64,000 nt of DNA from Erwinia_E haradaeae_A (GTDB lineage Bacteria; Pseudomonadota; Gammaproteobacteria; Enterobacterales; Enterobacteriaceae): assembly GCF_900698965.1 (NCBI RefSeq), contig NZ_LR217725.1, positions 930,001-994,000 on the forward strand. The letters are read 5' to 3'. Made by a program: the position numbers and the translations under genes. The notes below the pieces were generated by a model that saw only the letters and a list, made by a program, of their open reading frames with translations, made no database searches and was not told the DNA's origin. Position 1 is the first letter of the stretch; every line of letters begins with the position of its first letter. Shown piece after piece: positions 39,103 to 49,401 of the stretch.

Positions 39103-39302
39103 ATAAACATGAGTTATATAATGCATAAAAAATTTTATATACCTAGTATTCTCTATAATAAGTGCAATTTACTACAAAATTTTTGAAAAACTGAATCTAC
39201 TCTGCCAGAAAAACTGCTATTATATGCTATAATCAAGGTTTATCGCTATAAATATATTCAAAAATCAGATCAGATCAGATTTTATATAAAATATCAAACA
39301 TT

Positions 39303-40040
39303 ATGATAAATACCTCATTAATAGATGTAGTCGCTATAGTGCCTGCTGCGGGAACAGGTAGTCGTATGCAATCTCAGCGCCCTAAGCAATACCTTACAGT
39401 TGCTGGAAAAACTATTCTAGAACACACTTTGAGTGTGTTATTACAGCATACAGAGATTAAAAAAATAATAGTTGCGCTACATCCAAAAGACGTATATTTT
39501 AATCGGCTATCAGTAGCTCGTAATATACGCATTACTACTGTTAAGGGCGGTCAATGTCGTGCTGATTCAGTATTAGCAGCGCTTCACAAGTCTCCCTCCG
39601 TTCAATGGGTATTAGTACATGATGCCGCTCGACCTTGTTTGCGCTCAGAAGATTTACATCGTATTTTAAGCCTTACTGTCAGTAGCAAGATTGGTGGTAT
39701 TCTAGCTATTCCAGTACGTGATACTATTAAACAGGCCGTTACAGGAAGTAATCAGATTCACGATACTATAAATAATGCTTCCCTATGGCAGGCATTAACA
39801 CCGCAATTATTTCCGTTACAATTGCTGTTACATTGTTTAGGACAGGCCATTAACTCAGGGAAGAACATTACTGATGAGGCATCAGCGCTAGAATACTGTG
39901 GTTATCAACCCGAGTTGATTACAGGACATAGTGATAACCTGAAGGTTACGTATCCAGAAGATTTAGTACTAGTTGAGTCTTATCTATCTAAAAAATCTTA
40001 TCTATCAGAGCAAAATTATGCGAATTGGTCACGGTTTTGA
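39303..40040 (+). CDS. ispD: 2-C-methyl-D-erythritol 4-phosphate cytidylyltransferase IspD
   Basis: Third step of the MEP isoprenoid pathway, producing CDP-ME from MEP and CTP. 245 aa (E. coli 236). Motifs: PAAGTGSRMQSQRPKQYL (CTP binding), VKGGQCRADSV, VLVHDAARPCL, TPQLFP, ITDEASALEYCG and KVTYPEDL. The C-terminus is changed: a local 18-nt duplication repeats SYLSKK as SYLSEQ, and loss of the usual stop lets the frame overlap ispF by 23 nt. The catalytic core looks intact. Confidence 0.97.
   Translation: MINTSLIDVVAIVPAAGTGSRMQSQRPKQYLTVAGKTILEHTLSVLLQHTEIKKIIVALHPKDVYFNRLSVARNIRITTVKGGQCRADSVLAALHKSPSVQWVLVHDAARPCLRSEDLHRILSLTVSSKIGGILAIPVRDTIKQAVTGSNQIHDTINNASLWQALTPQLFPLQLLLHCLGQAINSGKNITDEASALEYCGYQPELITGHSDNLKVTYPEDLVLVESYLSKKSYLSEQNYANWSRF
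39978..40006. repeat. Short duplication in the ispD 3' end
   Basis: TCTTATCTATC occurs at 39978-39988 and 39996-40006, exactly six codons apart. It adds a second SYLS to the IspD C-terminus. Confidence 0.9.
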
Positions 40041-40491
40041 TATACATGCATTTGGAGGTAGTAGACCACTCATTCTCTGTGGCGTCCTGATTCCTGATAG
40101 TCAGGGGCTTCTCGCTCACTCCGATGGTGATGTGGCTATTCATGCTCTCACTGATGCGCTGCTGGGCGCAGCAGCCTTAGGAGATATTGGTACGATTTTC
40201 TCTGAGAAAAACCCGTTTTATAAAGGCATAGATAGTCGTTTTCTTTTACGTGAGGCTTTTCTACGCATTACAGAAAAAAACTATCAAATTAATAATATTG
40301 ATCTTACAATCATTGCGCAGATTCCAAAAATTATGCCATATATAACACAAATGCGTGTGAATATTTCTGAAGATTTATTGACACACAGAGAAAGTGTGAA
40401 TATCAAGGCTACTACTACAGAAAAGCTAGGTTGTATTGGACGCAATGAAGGAATTGCCTGTGAAGCTGTTTTATTATTAAAAAGATCTTAA
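40018..40491 (+). CDS. ispF: 2-C-methyl-D-erythritol 2,4-cyclodiphosphate synthase IspF
   Basis: Cyclises CDP-ME 2-phosphate to MEcPP in the MEP pathway. ATG at 40018 gives MRIGHGFDIHAFGG and 157 aa (E. coli 159). The zinc site GHGFDIH (Asp and His), LLAHSDGDVAIHALTDALLGAAALGDIG, and KATTTEKLGCIGRNEGIACEAV are all conserved. It starts inside ispD, whose stop lies 23 nt downstream, so translational coupling is likely. truD, next in E. coli, is missing. Confidence 0.97.
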   Translation: MRIGHGFDIHAFGGSRPLILCGVLIPDSQGLLAHSDGDVAIHALTDALLGAAALGDIGTIFSEKNPFYKGIDSRFLLREAFLRITEKNYQINNIDLTIIAQIPKIMPYITQMRVNISEDLLTHRESVNIKATTTEKLGCIGRNEGIACEAVLLLKRS

Positions 40492-41106
40492 AACATTTAA
40501 ATAAAATATCCTCTATGACATCGAGTGACCTCCAACACTATATATAGCCTTGACCAAAACTCAAAATATTCTTAACTCTATATTGATGATGAAGTCTATA
40601 TGACAGACTCTCTCCTAAAGAGCATTATACATAGCTATTACTTACAATGATAATACTTTCATTCTCATTTGTTTAGGATGATATCATCCTAAACAAATGA
40701 GAGGTTGTTGCATACAATCCCCCTGAAGTACTGTTCTGAGATTGACAGAGTATTCTCATATAATCATAGTACACCTTCAGAACCTAGGAATCGTTAATTA
40801 ATATACATTCATCTTGACTCTGTATTAGCTTTAATCTATTATATCACTTTTTCTGTTTTTTGGTCACTGCTTTTTTGTCACTACATTTGTATATAAATAA
40901 ATGTCAATATGCAATCTGCACTGCAGAAATATTAGTGACTTGTGTAACCCCTAATGTATTTTCCACTCCACTACATTACGGAATCAATCAATGTTATCTA
41001 ATACTTATGCTTAGAATCAGGACACATAATGACCGTTAATTATTCTCTTGTGTATTCTTAATTTAAGAATTGTCAGTATGACTGTGCACGCGCACCTGAA
41101 TAAGTT
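40492..41106. other. Convergent spacer ispF-surA
   Basis: No gene supported; truD, surE and the rest of the E. coli cluster are absent. A perfect palindrome lies at 40663-40702 between the two converging transcripts. Confidence 0.55.
40663..40702. repeat. 40-nt perfect loopless palindrome
   Basis: Two exact 20-bp arms (left arm TCTCATTTGTTTAGGATGAT) meet with no loop at 40682/40683. It lies between converging ispF and surA, where it could fold in either transcript, but no T-run follows on either side. Confidence 0.96.
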
Positions 41107-42387
41107 TTAAGTTATAATTTGAACGTAGGCAGCATTTCTCTCATCTTGCATCCAATTTTCCATTTCTTGGTAAAACTTACGATTAAATAATAAGCGATCA
41201 GCCTTTTCTTTCTGAATCTCATAGCTTTTATCTGCTACGCGAATATCAAGAATATACATTAAATGCCATCCAAATACAGAATGCACAGGCTGACTAATCT
41301 GACCTATTTCAAGATTCTTTATAGCATGACGATACTCTAAATCAAATTTTTCTTCTGATACCCAACCTAAATCGCTCGTACTGCATACTAAACCTAACTC
41401 TTTCGAGAGCTCCGTCGCAATTGTATTAAAAGATTTTTTACTATGTATGCGCATTGCAGCATGCAGTAACTTTTCTTTTGCTTCAGAATTTGACATTGTT
41501 ATTGACGGTTTGAGCAGAATATGCTTAGCATGCAATTCAGTTACTAACGCCTGAGTATCATCGCCACGTATGTCATTAACTTTTAAAATATACCAACCTG
41601 TACCAGAGTTAATCGGACCAAGAATATCACCTTTATGCGAGAACACCAAAGATTGAGAAAATAAAGACGGTAGTTCCTGTATGCTCTTCCAGCCCATATC
41701 CATCTTGATAAGAGGCTGTAAGATATTTAATTTTAGAATATCTATCTTATTGTAATCCAAACCATTAGTAAGGTTTTGAATTAATTGTTGAGTAATATTT
41801 CTTTGCTTATTAAGTTGTTCTTGTGTGGGATTTAATGGTAATGGTAGAAACATACTAGTAAGATTGAAAGTAACGCTAGAACGTTTTTCTAAAGACATCT
41901 GCGTAGCCAATGAGTCGACCTCCTGAGGCAAAATAGTCAGGCGATTGCGCACTTCTCTGTTACGCAGAGCGCCAATTATCATATCCCGACGCACTTGCTC
42001 ACGATAAGAAACGTAGTTTAAGCCTTGTTTTGCTACATAGTTGTGTAACTGGCCTATATTTATTTGATTTTTCTGAGCAATATTTAAAATTGCCTCGTCC
42101 AATTGTTGATCGTTAACACGAATACCAGACTCTTCTGCTTTTTGTAGTAAAAGCGTATCCATTATTAACTTTTCAAGAATCTTCGAGTGTAATATGTCTG
42201 CATTAGGTAATTTTTGACTAGATTTTTTTGCCTGTGCTTTAACAGATCGCATTATACTATCTACATCGCTATCTAGTATTATCTTATGATTAACAATAGC
42301 CACAATTTTATCCAAAACTTTTGGGGCTGCAAAAACAATTCCAGGAATTAATAATACACTGAAGATTAACAATTTCCACTGCATCAT
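41107..42387 (-). CDS. surA: Periplasmic chaperone/peptidyl-prolyl isomerase SurA
   Basis: Escorts unfolded outer-membrane proteins, especially LptD, across the periplasm to Bam. 426 aa (E. coli 428). A signal peptide (about 1-20, ending VFA before APKVLDKIVAIVN) precedes the N-terminal chaperone domain (about 21-170), two parvulin domains (about 175-275 and 285-388) and a C-terminal helix (MENWMQDERNAAYV). The second parvulin domain is well kept (HAKHILLKPS, SDLGW, PVHSVFGWHL); the first is more divergent. It is 59 nt downstream of lptD on the same strand. The pdxA-ksgA-apaGH genes that follow in E. coli are absent. Confidence 0.96.
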   Translation of the reverse strand: MMQWKLLIFSVLLIPGIVFAAPKVLDKIVAIVNHKIILDSDVDSIMRSVKAQAKKSSQKLPNADILHSKILEKLIMDTLLLQKAEESGIRVNDQQLDEAILNIAQKNQINIGQLHNYVAKQGLNYVSYREQVRRDMIIGALRNREVRNRLTILPQEVDSLATQMSLEKRSSVTFNLTSMFLPLPLNPTQEQLNKQRNITQQLIQNLTNGLDYNKIDILKLNILQPLIKMDMGWKSIQELPSLFSQSLVFSHKGDILGPINSGTGWYILKVNDIRGDDTQALVTELHAKHILLKPSITMSNSEAKEKLLHAAMRIHSKKSFNTIATELSKELGLVCSTSDLGWVSEEKFDLEYRHAIKNLEIGQISQPVHSVFGWHLMYILDIRVADKSYEIQKEKADRLLFNRKFYQEMENWMQDERNAAYVQIIT

Positions 42388-42446
42388 ACTTTATCCATTC
42401 TCATATCTCCTGCTATTGAATTTTTTGGTATATTTTAACTATAATG

Positions 42447-44789
42447 TTATACAATCCTTTGATAAGGCAGAATACCTTGAGATAACATTTGAGTAGAATT
42501 TAGATCATTATCAGAATTCATACCGCGCAGTTCAATATGAAATGAAATTTTATTATCATACTGACTTTGGTTGTATTCCCAACCGTTAATTTTACGTTCA
42601 TAGCCTAAGCGCACTGCGTAACAACAAGAGCTGTACTGCATTCCTACTAATTGATCCGCTACAGATCCAGTTTTTAGATCATAATAGCAAGCACCAACTA
42701 GGGACCATGTATTCATAATGGGCCAACTAGCAATAACACCTACTTGTGAGATCCCTTTATTATATCGATCCTGCTTGCCATAATGTGCTAGCATGTTTTT
42801 CATGTACTCTGAATTTGTATAGCGATAACTGCACTGAAAGACGTGCTGTGAATCAGAGCGCCATTCTAAAATCGTGTTCCCCTGAGAGATATTATCTACA
42901 TGAACGTCATATTGAACTCCTCCATGCATTGCTAAGTAATCAGTAATTCTCCAGTAACTATCGCTTGCTAATACTACAGAGCCTCGAGTCTGATGCTGAG
43001 CAGAATCTCTCTTGCTATATGCTGAATTAAATGAATAAATCTGCCCTACAGAAAGATTAAAGCGGTCTAGTAGATTGGAGTTAATAATATGCATTGTAAA
43101 ACCAGTAGCCACTTGATTTGCATCAGTGATGCGATCTAGACCGCTATGCGTACTCTCTCTAAATAGACCGTAGTAGTCTCTGCGTAATAAAGTGGAATCA
43201 TAAGCTCTAATAGCACTCTGGTTACAATACGGCACATAGAGGTACTGTACTCTAGGTTCTATCATTTGCCTGTAACCTACCAACCCATTCATGTCACGAT
43301 CAAATTTCATGCTTCCATCAATTTTAAATTGTGGTATAATTCTATTTACTGAATTGTTTAATTTTACACTATTCTGTTTTTGTGAATTATAATACTGAAT
43401 ATTATATTGTTCGTAATGCGTAGCAAACAGTTTTGCTGAAGCGCGTATCCCATTCCATTCATTGATACGAGACCACTCAATATCTGGTTCTAGGTGAAAA
43501 CGCATGGCACTCGGCATACGTGAGTCCATGTTTAAAAATCTTGATATCTGAGCATATAAGTGTCCATGCAGTGGATAAAAAGGGCGGTAATAGTAATTAA
43601 AATCAAATTGTGGTTCCGCAGTATAAATATCCTTTTGCGTTTTGATTGATAAACTTTGAAATTTTTTTATTGATACCATTGCATTCCAATTATGCTCCGT
43701 GTACCCAAAACTGAGCTTTTGAATCATATGATCATCGCTAGTACTACCATAAGCTGAATCTAAATCTGAAAAATAATAAGGATCGCTCACTTTTGTGTAG
43801 TTAACTTTGAATCGCCAATGCTTTAAATATATACTAGTGTTTTGCCAGTGCAGCAACCATCTATTAGAAGATCTGATGGCCTTAGAATGTTCTGTTTGAT
43901 AAATGCGATCATTATTTAAATAGTCCAATTCAATGGCACCAAAACCACCCATTAAGTAACGGAACTCGTTTTGCCACTGTATGCCGCGCCGACTAATGTA
44001 ATGCGCGATTAGCGTAGCATCAGCTTCTGGCGTGATTTGCCAATACAAAGGCAGAGAAAACTGAAAACCACTATTTTTATTATAATATGTACGAGGAGTT
44101 AAAAAACCAGAACGAAATTTATTACCTACTGGTATTTGAAAGTAAGGACTATAAAAAATTGGTATGGATCCTAACTTAAAGCGTGCACCCCAAACTTCAG
44201 CTAACTGTTCATCGTGATCATAAATAATCTTTGATCCCTCAATTTTCCAACTATCTTGTCCTATTGGACAAGAAGTAAAAGTTCCATTTTTTAAAATTGT
44301 ATAGCGATGATGATTCCGTAGCTGTATTTGGTCAGCCACACCCCTTCCTTGGCGCCCAATCATTTGATAATTACCTGCCCAAATATTAGTATCTTTGGTG
44401 TTTAGATTTGACCAAGCCTTCCGGCCTTGCAGTGCTATCTTGTTGTCATTATAACACACATTACCTAATGCAAGAACACTATTTGTTGGATTTTTCGACC
44501 CTTTACGAATAGCACGATTCACTTGAATCTGCTCGGATTGAATATGTCTTCTGCCTTGCTGCATATGAACATTACCGCTAAATATTACTTTATCTGGATA
44601 AGCGCCCTGAGCTTTATCCGAGTGAATCACTACAGGTAACTGGTCCATTTTTTTTCTCTGAACTAGTCGGTGATTATCACGGTGACACCTAAGAATTGGT
44701 TCTGTTATTAAGTCATTCGCCAACACTTGCTCACTAGCCAACGCTAATCTAAGCAACGCAATAAAAAATACAGATAGTCTTATATTCAT
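42447..44789 (-). CDS. lptD: LPS-assembly protein LptD
   Basis: The outer-membrane beta-barrel that, with LptE, inserts lipopolysaccharide into the outer leaflet. 780 aa (E. coli 784). Signal peptide 1-24 (ends EQVLA), LptA-like jellyroll domain (about 50-200) and a 26-strand barrel to the C-terminus. The four cysteines of the essential disulfides are present: C35, C174 and adjacent C722-C723, matching E. coli C31, C173, C724 and C725. This implies that LPS is still exported and that periplasmic disulfide formation works. Upstream of surA as in E. coli; djlA is divergent 1.6 kb away. Confidence 0.97.
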   Translation of the reverse strand: MNIRLSVFFIALLRLALASEQVLANDLITEPILRCHRDNHRLVQRKKMDQLPVVIHSDKAQGAYPDKVIFSGNVHMQQGRRHIQSEQIQVNRAIRKGSKNPTNSVLALGNVCYNDNKIALQGRKAWSNLNTKDTNIWAGNYQMIGRQGRGVADQIQLRNHHRYTILKNGTFTSCPIGQDSWKIEGSKIIYDHDEQLAEVWGARFKLGSIPIFYSPYFQIPVGNKFRSGFLTPRTYYNKNSGFQFSLPLYWQITPEADATLIAHYISRRGIQWQNEFRYLMGGFGAIELDYLNNDRIYQTEHSKAIRSSNRWLLHWQNTSIYLKHWRFKVNYTKVSDPYYFSDLDSAYGSTSDDHMIQKLSFGYTEHNWNAMVSIKKFQSLSIKTQKDIYTAEPQFDFNYYYRPFYPLHGHLYAQISRFLNMDSRMPSAMRFHLEPDIEWSRINEWNGIRASAKLFATHYEQYNIQYYNSQKQNSVKLNNSVNRIIPQFKIDGSMKFDRDMNGLVGYRQMIEPRVQYLYVPYCNQSAIRAYDSTLLRRDYYGLFRESTHSGLDRITDANQVATGFTMHIINSNLLDRFNLSVGQIYSFNSAYSKRDSAQHQTRGSVVLASDSYWRITDYLAMHGGVQYDVHVDNISQGNTILEWRSDSQHVFQCSYRYTNSEYMKNMLAHYGKQDRYNKGISQVGVIASWPIMNTWSLVGACYYDLKTGSVADQLVGMQYSSCCYAVRLGYERKINGWEYNQSQYDNKISFHIELRGMNSDNDLNSTQMLSQGILPYQRIV

Positions 44790-45251
44790 GCGCCGTATTA
44801 AAATTCCCTAAAAACTAGCATTCTCTCTCATAATAGATAATATCTGATATGATACTGATATTATACTGAAATAAAAATAAAACTAACCTGCATTTAGTAC
44901 ATTTAGGACGAAGTAAAACTGATTTGCAAAATAGCTCTGGTACAATTATATATTACATCTTTTATATCACTCTGCGAGGATTGACTTAAATCATAACGGT
45001 TTTTGCAGATGCTATCTCAATCTAAACACTCCGTCTAAAATATTAGCTGAAAACATATGCATGCCTCATAATAGACACATCTTGTAAATCCGCCAGACAA
45101 ACAAGAGATAGCAAAAAAAGATATATACTGTATTAACTGCAATCGTTGTTCAAAAAGTATATCCGCTAATATCTCATTATGATTCTCTAATGATTCTTAC
45201 CACTCAGGTACTCGCGATATCCTAATGTTGTAGAGATACGTATATCTTAAC

Positions 45252-45313
45252 AAATAAAAGCATAACATATAATTAATGATATATATCATTAATTATATGT
45301 TATGCTTTTATTT
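45252..45313. repeat. 62-nt perfect loopless palindrome
   Basis: Left arm 45252-45282 (starts AAATAAAAGCATAACATA) and right arm 45283-45313 are exact reverse complements, 31 bp each with no spacer. It is the longest palindrome seen in the window. It lies between divergent genes, so it is not an obvious terminator. Confidence 0.97.
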
Positions 45314-45318
45314 CCCAC

Positions 45319-45354
45319 TTGAGAAACATAAAACTATAGTTTTATGTTTCTCAA
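45319..45354. repeat. 36-nt perfect loopless palindrome
   Basis: Arms TTGAGAAACATAAAACTA (45319-45336) and its exact reverse complement (45337-45354) meet without a loop, five bases after the 62-nt palindrome. Confidence 0.97.
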
Positions 45355-46402
45355 AAACCTCTGGGTGTCTATATTATGTCTTTATGTACTGACATCTTTG
45401 TGCGCTTATCAATAATAAGCTTCTGGTTATAACTATTTTAAGTTAATCAAGAAAGGCATCAAATAACAAAGATGGTGCATATTTTAGATAACAGTGCGTT
45501 CTGTTAATACAAGAGCATTCATATCATAAGAATACATTCATATAGTCAGAGTATATATATAATTTTTCTTATTCATTTAACAGATTGAAATAAATATTCT
45601 ACCACACAGTATACTATTAGTAATTCTATATAATCACGCATACAGAGAAACAATATCTTGCGCCTATATTCTTTATGCTAAAAATTACTCTAATAAAGGA
45701 TAATTTCCTCTTAAGAAGGATGGTAACATTGAGTTGTGATAGTAAACCGCTCATCTCATAATATTATTACTGAGCCTAAATCATTACATAACAGTAAATA
45801 ATAACGTGATATCATCATAACGCATACTTTTCAATTAACAAGAATCACCCGACATCAAGATTCTGATTAGAATTATAGATAATGCAGTCTCAAACTATAG
45901 CTCTATAGGTTACGCATGTAACTAATAAAATTTATTGAGATCGTTGCACGTACAATCTAGAGCAATGCTCTATAATCCTCTGATTATCTAATGGTGAACA
46001 TAGGATTGATTCTCTTCATGAATTTCATCAGAAAGGGTTGACGTAGTGAAATACTACTACAAGATATATTATGTTACTATCAATTGATATTCGCTAAAGA
46101 GAACGCTCTATAGATATAGCCATACCTAAGTAAATTTTATCAAGGATAAGAAATTCAAGACCCATATAACAGAAAAGAGATTAATCATAAGGACCTTAAC
46201 AATTTTTCTTGCTATGCGCTTATTGTAAAGAAATCTTAATAGCCTGTTTAAAACAATGTGTAAACAATATAGAAAAATCTTACATATATATTTTGTAGAG
46301 CACGTCAAAACCACATTGATACATATGGATTCTCTTTTACATGAAAAATCAACGTTGATATTTTACAAGATCTCAGAAATATGATGACCTAATGAGGAGT
46401 GT

Positions 46403-47230
46403 ATGTACTATTGGGGAAAAGTGTTAGGAGTAGCTTGGGGTGTGCTATCCGGTTTAGGGTTTTGGGGTATCCTCATAGGTCTTCTCATGGGATATATGTT
46501 TGATAAAGCTCGTTCATCTACTTATCAAAACGATACCTCTGATCAAAAAATACGTCAATCTCTATTCTTTTGTACTACTTTTCAAGTTTTAGGACATTTA
46601 ACTAAATCAAAAGGACGAGTCACGGCCGAGGATATCCAGATAGTATCTCAATTAATGGATCGCATGAGATTAGATGGAGTAAGTCGCACAGAAGCTCAAC
46701 ATGCCTTCCGTGAGGGAAAAGATATCAACTACCCTATGCGAGAGAAATTGCGCGAACTACGAATCGCCTGTATTAATCGTTTTGATCTGCTGCGTATGTT
46801 TCTTGAAATTCAAATTCAAGCAGCGTTTTCTGATGGCATCTTACATCCTAACGAACGTAAGATACTATATATTATTGCTGAGGAACTAGGGATATCACAT
46901 ACGCAGTTTAATCAGTTTTTGCAAATGATGGGCAGTGGACAGCAGTTTAGTGGAGCATATCGGCGTGATAAAACATCCGACAATACCAATAGTCACACTC
47001 AAAAAACAACTAACCCCACACTAGAGGATGCCTGTACTATGATCGGAGTCTCAAGGAATGACGATGTCACCACGATTAAACGAGCCTACCGTAAAAGAAT
47101 GAGTGAGCATCACCCAGATAAGTTAGTAGCAAAAGGGTTACCTCCGGAAATGATGCAAATGGCAAAGCAAAAAACACAGGCACTACAGGCAGCTTATAAC
47201 CTAATTAAACGTGAAAAAGGTTTTAAATAG
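46403..47230 (+). CDS. djlA: Membrane-anchored DnaJ-like co-chaperone DjlA
   Basis: A type III inner-membrane protein that stimulates DnaK through a C-terminal J domain. 275 aa (E. coli 271). One glycine-rich transmembrane segment (about 6-30, with GVLSGLGFWGILIGLLMG), a TerB-like alpha-helical central domain (about 50-190; HLTKSKGRVTAEDIQ, ADGxLHPNER as SDGILHPNERK, EELGISHTQF), a short polar linker, then the J domain (about 207-275) with the catalytic HPD in MSEHHPDKLVAKGLPPEMM and a C-terminal KGFK. GAGGAG precedes the ATG. Confidence 0.97.
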   Translation: MYYWGKVLGVAWGVLSGLGFWGILIGLLMGYMFDKARSSTYQNDTSDQKIRQSLFFCTTFQVLGHLTKSKGRVTAEDIQIVSQLMDRMRLDGVSRTEAQHAFREGKDINYPMREKLRELRIACINRFDLLRMFLEIQIQAAFSDGILHPNERKILYIIAEELGISHTQFNQFLQMMGSGQQFSGAYRRDKTSDNTNSHTQKTTNPTLEDACTMIGVSRNDDVTTIKRAYRKRMSEHHPDKLVAKGLPPEMMQMAKQKTQALQAAYNLIKREKGFK

Positions 47231-48648
47231 TATTGTACCTGATTTAAGCTAGAACAATTTTTAAGTAAAACAGTGTTTATCTAACCTATAATTCTCGTTT
47301 TCATTACACAAAATACGTTATGTTAGTGACATATTGATATCTATTTTTAGTTCAAATACTATATTAGTATAATACGTGATACATTCAGTCACCAGTAACT
47401 CTACAACTATACTCTAATAAAAACAGCTGTATAGTATTCAGTTACTAATGTTTATATTTGCCTGACATCAATATCCTATAACCTAAATATAATTTTTATA
47501 TTTATTTTTATATGTATTGATTGTTATTGTATTATGGTTAATAAACTGACAATCATCTTGACAGTATTGACTGTGCCTATAAATAATGACTTACAACACA
47601 TGTTGATATTATTTATTAAATATGATATATGAAATATCATATCGTCTAAACCTCTCTTATTTTCCTTTTTTAAACATTAAGAACACTTTAATATAGAACT
47701 TATGCTATATCTGTGGCTGTGATTATAACAACTATCATGGCACTCTATGTAGCTACTCAGCTTATTAAGGATTACCTCATTAATATTACATTGCAGCCTG
47801 CAATAATTATTATATTATATGTCTGCATATAATATAATAATTATATTATATGTCTGCATATAGATACCTGAATGTACATATAGATACCTGAATTTGTAAA
47901 AATTTAGAATCTCGAAAAATTATACTATCGATCAGATATTGATACCTTTTATTTGGTCAATATATTCTGATTGAAATTAAAAGTACTAATTAACACAGGT
48001 TACTGGAAATTATAGCTTAAAAGATTCTCGTAATTAATCATTGTCAAACAATATAGAATCCTATTCTAATCGTTATAGCCCTAATCAGTCCAAGAGGTTT
48101 TTCATACAAGAAATATCATAAAAGAATCTGGTTGTATATGCATTGATATCATCCAATTGACAATAAATTTACAATATATTTTCTGGGGAAATGAACATTA
48201 AATAGATATGCTGTGGTTATCGTATGGATGCTAACTATGACGCACGATATATGCTGTGAAGACTTTTTCGTATAAGATAACTAAATGATTTAGAATATCA
48301 TGTTTCGTTCACTACTACAAAAATCTCATTTAATTCATACAGCATGCACAACACTTTAGTTTTATAACCTACAACTTAGATAACCAGAGCAGTGATATGC
48401 CTTTGATATATAAAGAAATCTTTTTATATTGATACTGAAAATGATATCTCAAAACAGTAAGATGATCGCTAATAATAAAATTGTGAAAGATATAATTTTT
48501 AGTAAATATCACTACCTTAAGAAAACCATATAAAATGTATATAAATATCATTTTTCATCTTAAAAATTTTTCTGTTCCATAATGCTCTGCTGTTGGTTAT
48601 AGATAAATCCTGGACTGATTGGACGGATAATTCTTCTATTTTAAAATC
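47231..48648. other. Non-coding spacer djlA-ybgI
   Basis: No gene supported in 1.4 kb between two converging genes. It holds two overlapping sets of short direct repeats (47810-47893). An open frame at 48369-48551 (minus) has no recognisable features. Confidence 0.55.
47810..47893. repeat. Nested direct repeats
   Basis: A 22-nt unit ending GTCTGCATATA occurs at 47810-47831 and 47841-47862; overlapping its second copy, CATATAGATACCTGAAT occurs at 47857-47873 and 47877-47893. Successive slippage events would explain both. Confidence 0.9.
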
Positions 48649-49401
48649 TTAAGCGGGGTTGTCAATATCAACAAATATAACTTTGAGGCCGTGCTGTATG
48701 GAGAGCCAGTCACCTAACGCCTGGACTCCACCACGTTCAGTAGCGTGATGTCCTGCAGCAAAAAAATGTAATCCTTGCTCCCGTGCACTATGTATTGTTT
48801 GCTCTGATACTTCACCAGTAATAAACGCGTCAACCCCAAAAGCGGCAGCGTTATCAATAAATCTTTGACCACTTCCACTGCACCAAGCTATACATTGAAT
48901 CATAGATGGTGCATTATTTGCATAACAGTGTAACGGCTCCCGTCCTAACGCTATATGCAGACGATTCTTAAAGCTATCTGCAGTGACTGGGTGCTTTATG
49001 GTTCCCCACAGAACCAAGGGATGCACTACACTCCCTTTTACTTCAATATCTAACAGCTCCGCTAGTTTTGCATTATTTCCAAATTTTGGGTGCACATCAA
49101 GTGGTATATGCCAAGCAAAAAGATTAATATCATTTACTAATAGTGTTTTTAATCGCTGTCGTTTCATGCCTTTGATAACAGCAGATTCATTTTTCCAGAA
49201 ATAACCATGATGAACTAAAATCGCATCTGCATCTAATCGAATAGCGGCATTTAGCAAATCATAACAAGCAGTAACACCAGTGATCACTTGTTTAATCTTG
49301 TTACGCCCTTCTACTTGTAAACCGTTAATAACGGTATCATTAAAAGACTCAGTATGTAGCAGTTGATTGACCTTCTGTTCTAGCTCAACATTAGAGATCA
49401 T
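48649..49401 (-). CDS. ybgI: NIF3/DUF34 family metal-binding protein YbgI
   Basis: A conserved dinuclear-metal protein, widely annotated as GTP cyclohydrolase 1 type 2-like, but whose function is not settled. 250 aa (E. coli 247), aligned throughout. Metal ligands are visible in VHHGYFW (two His), HIPLDVHP and HHATERGG near the C-terminus (His, Glu). Also GLQVEG near the N-terminus and FGVDAFITGEVSEQTIHSAREQGLHFFAAGHHA. AGGATGAG lies 8 nt before the ATG. No operon partner. Confidence 0.95.
   Translation of the reverse strand: MISNVELEQKVNQLLHTESFNDTVINGLQVEGRNKIKQVITGVTACYDLLNAAIRLDADAILVHHGYFWKNESAVIKGMKRQRLKTLLVNDINLFAWHIPLDVHPKFGNNAKLAELLDIEVKGSVVHPLVLWGTIKHPVTADSFKNRLHIALGREPLHCYANNAPSMIQCIAWCSGSGQRFIDNAAAFGVDAFITGEVSEQTIHSAREQGLHFFAAGHHATERGGVQALGDWLSIQHGLKVIFVDIDNPA

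Larger units (their letters stand above)
44790..46402. other. Divergent spacer lptD-djlA
   Basis: No gene supported in 1.6 kb, although these genes are close neighbours in E. coli. It contains two adjacent perfect palindromes (45252-45313 and 45319-45354). An open frame at 46126-46314 (minus) is lysine/leucine-rich noise. No sigma-E promoter for lptD could be recognised. Confidence 0.55.

Noticed and set aside
46126..46314. 62-codon open frame upstream of djlA (minus)
   Set aside because: Lys/Leu/Ile-rich random frame without ribosome site.
48369..48551. 60-codon open frame (minus)
   Set aside because: AT-driven, no motif, no ribosome site.
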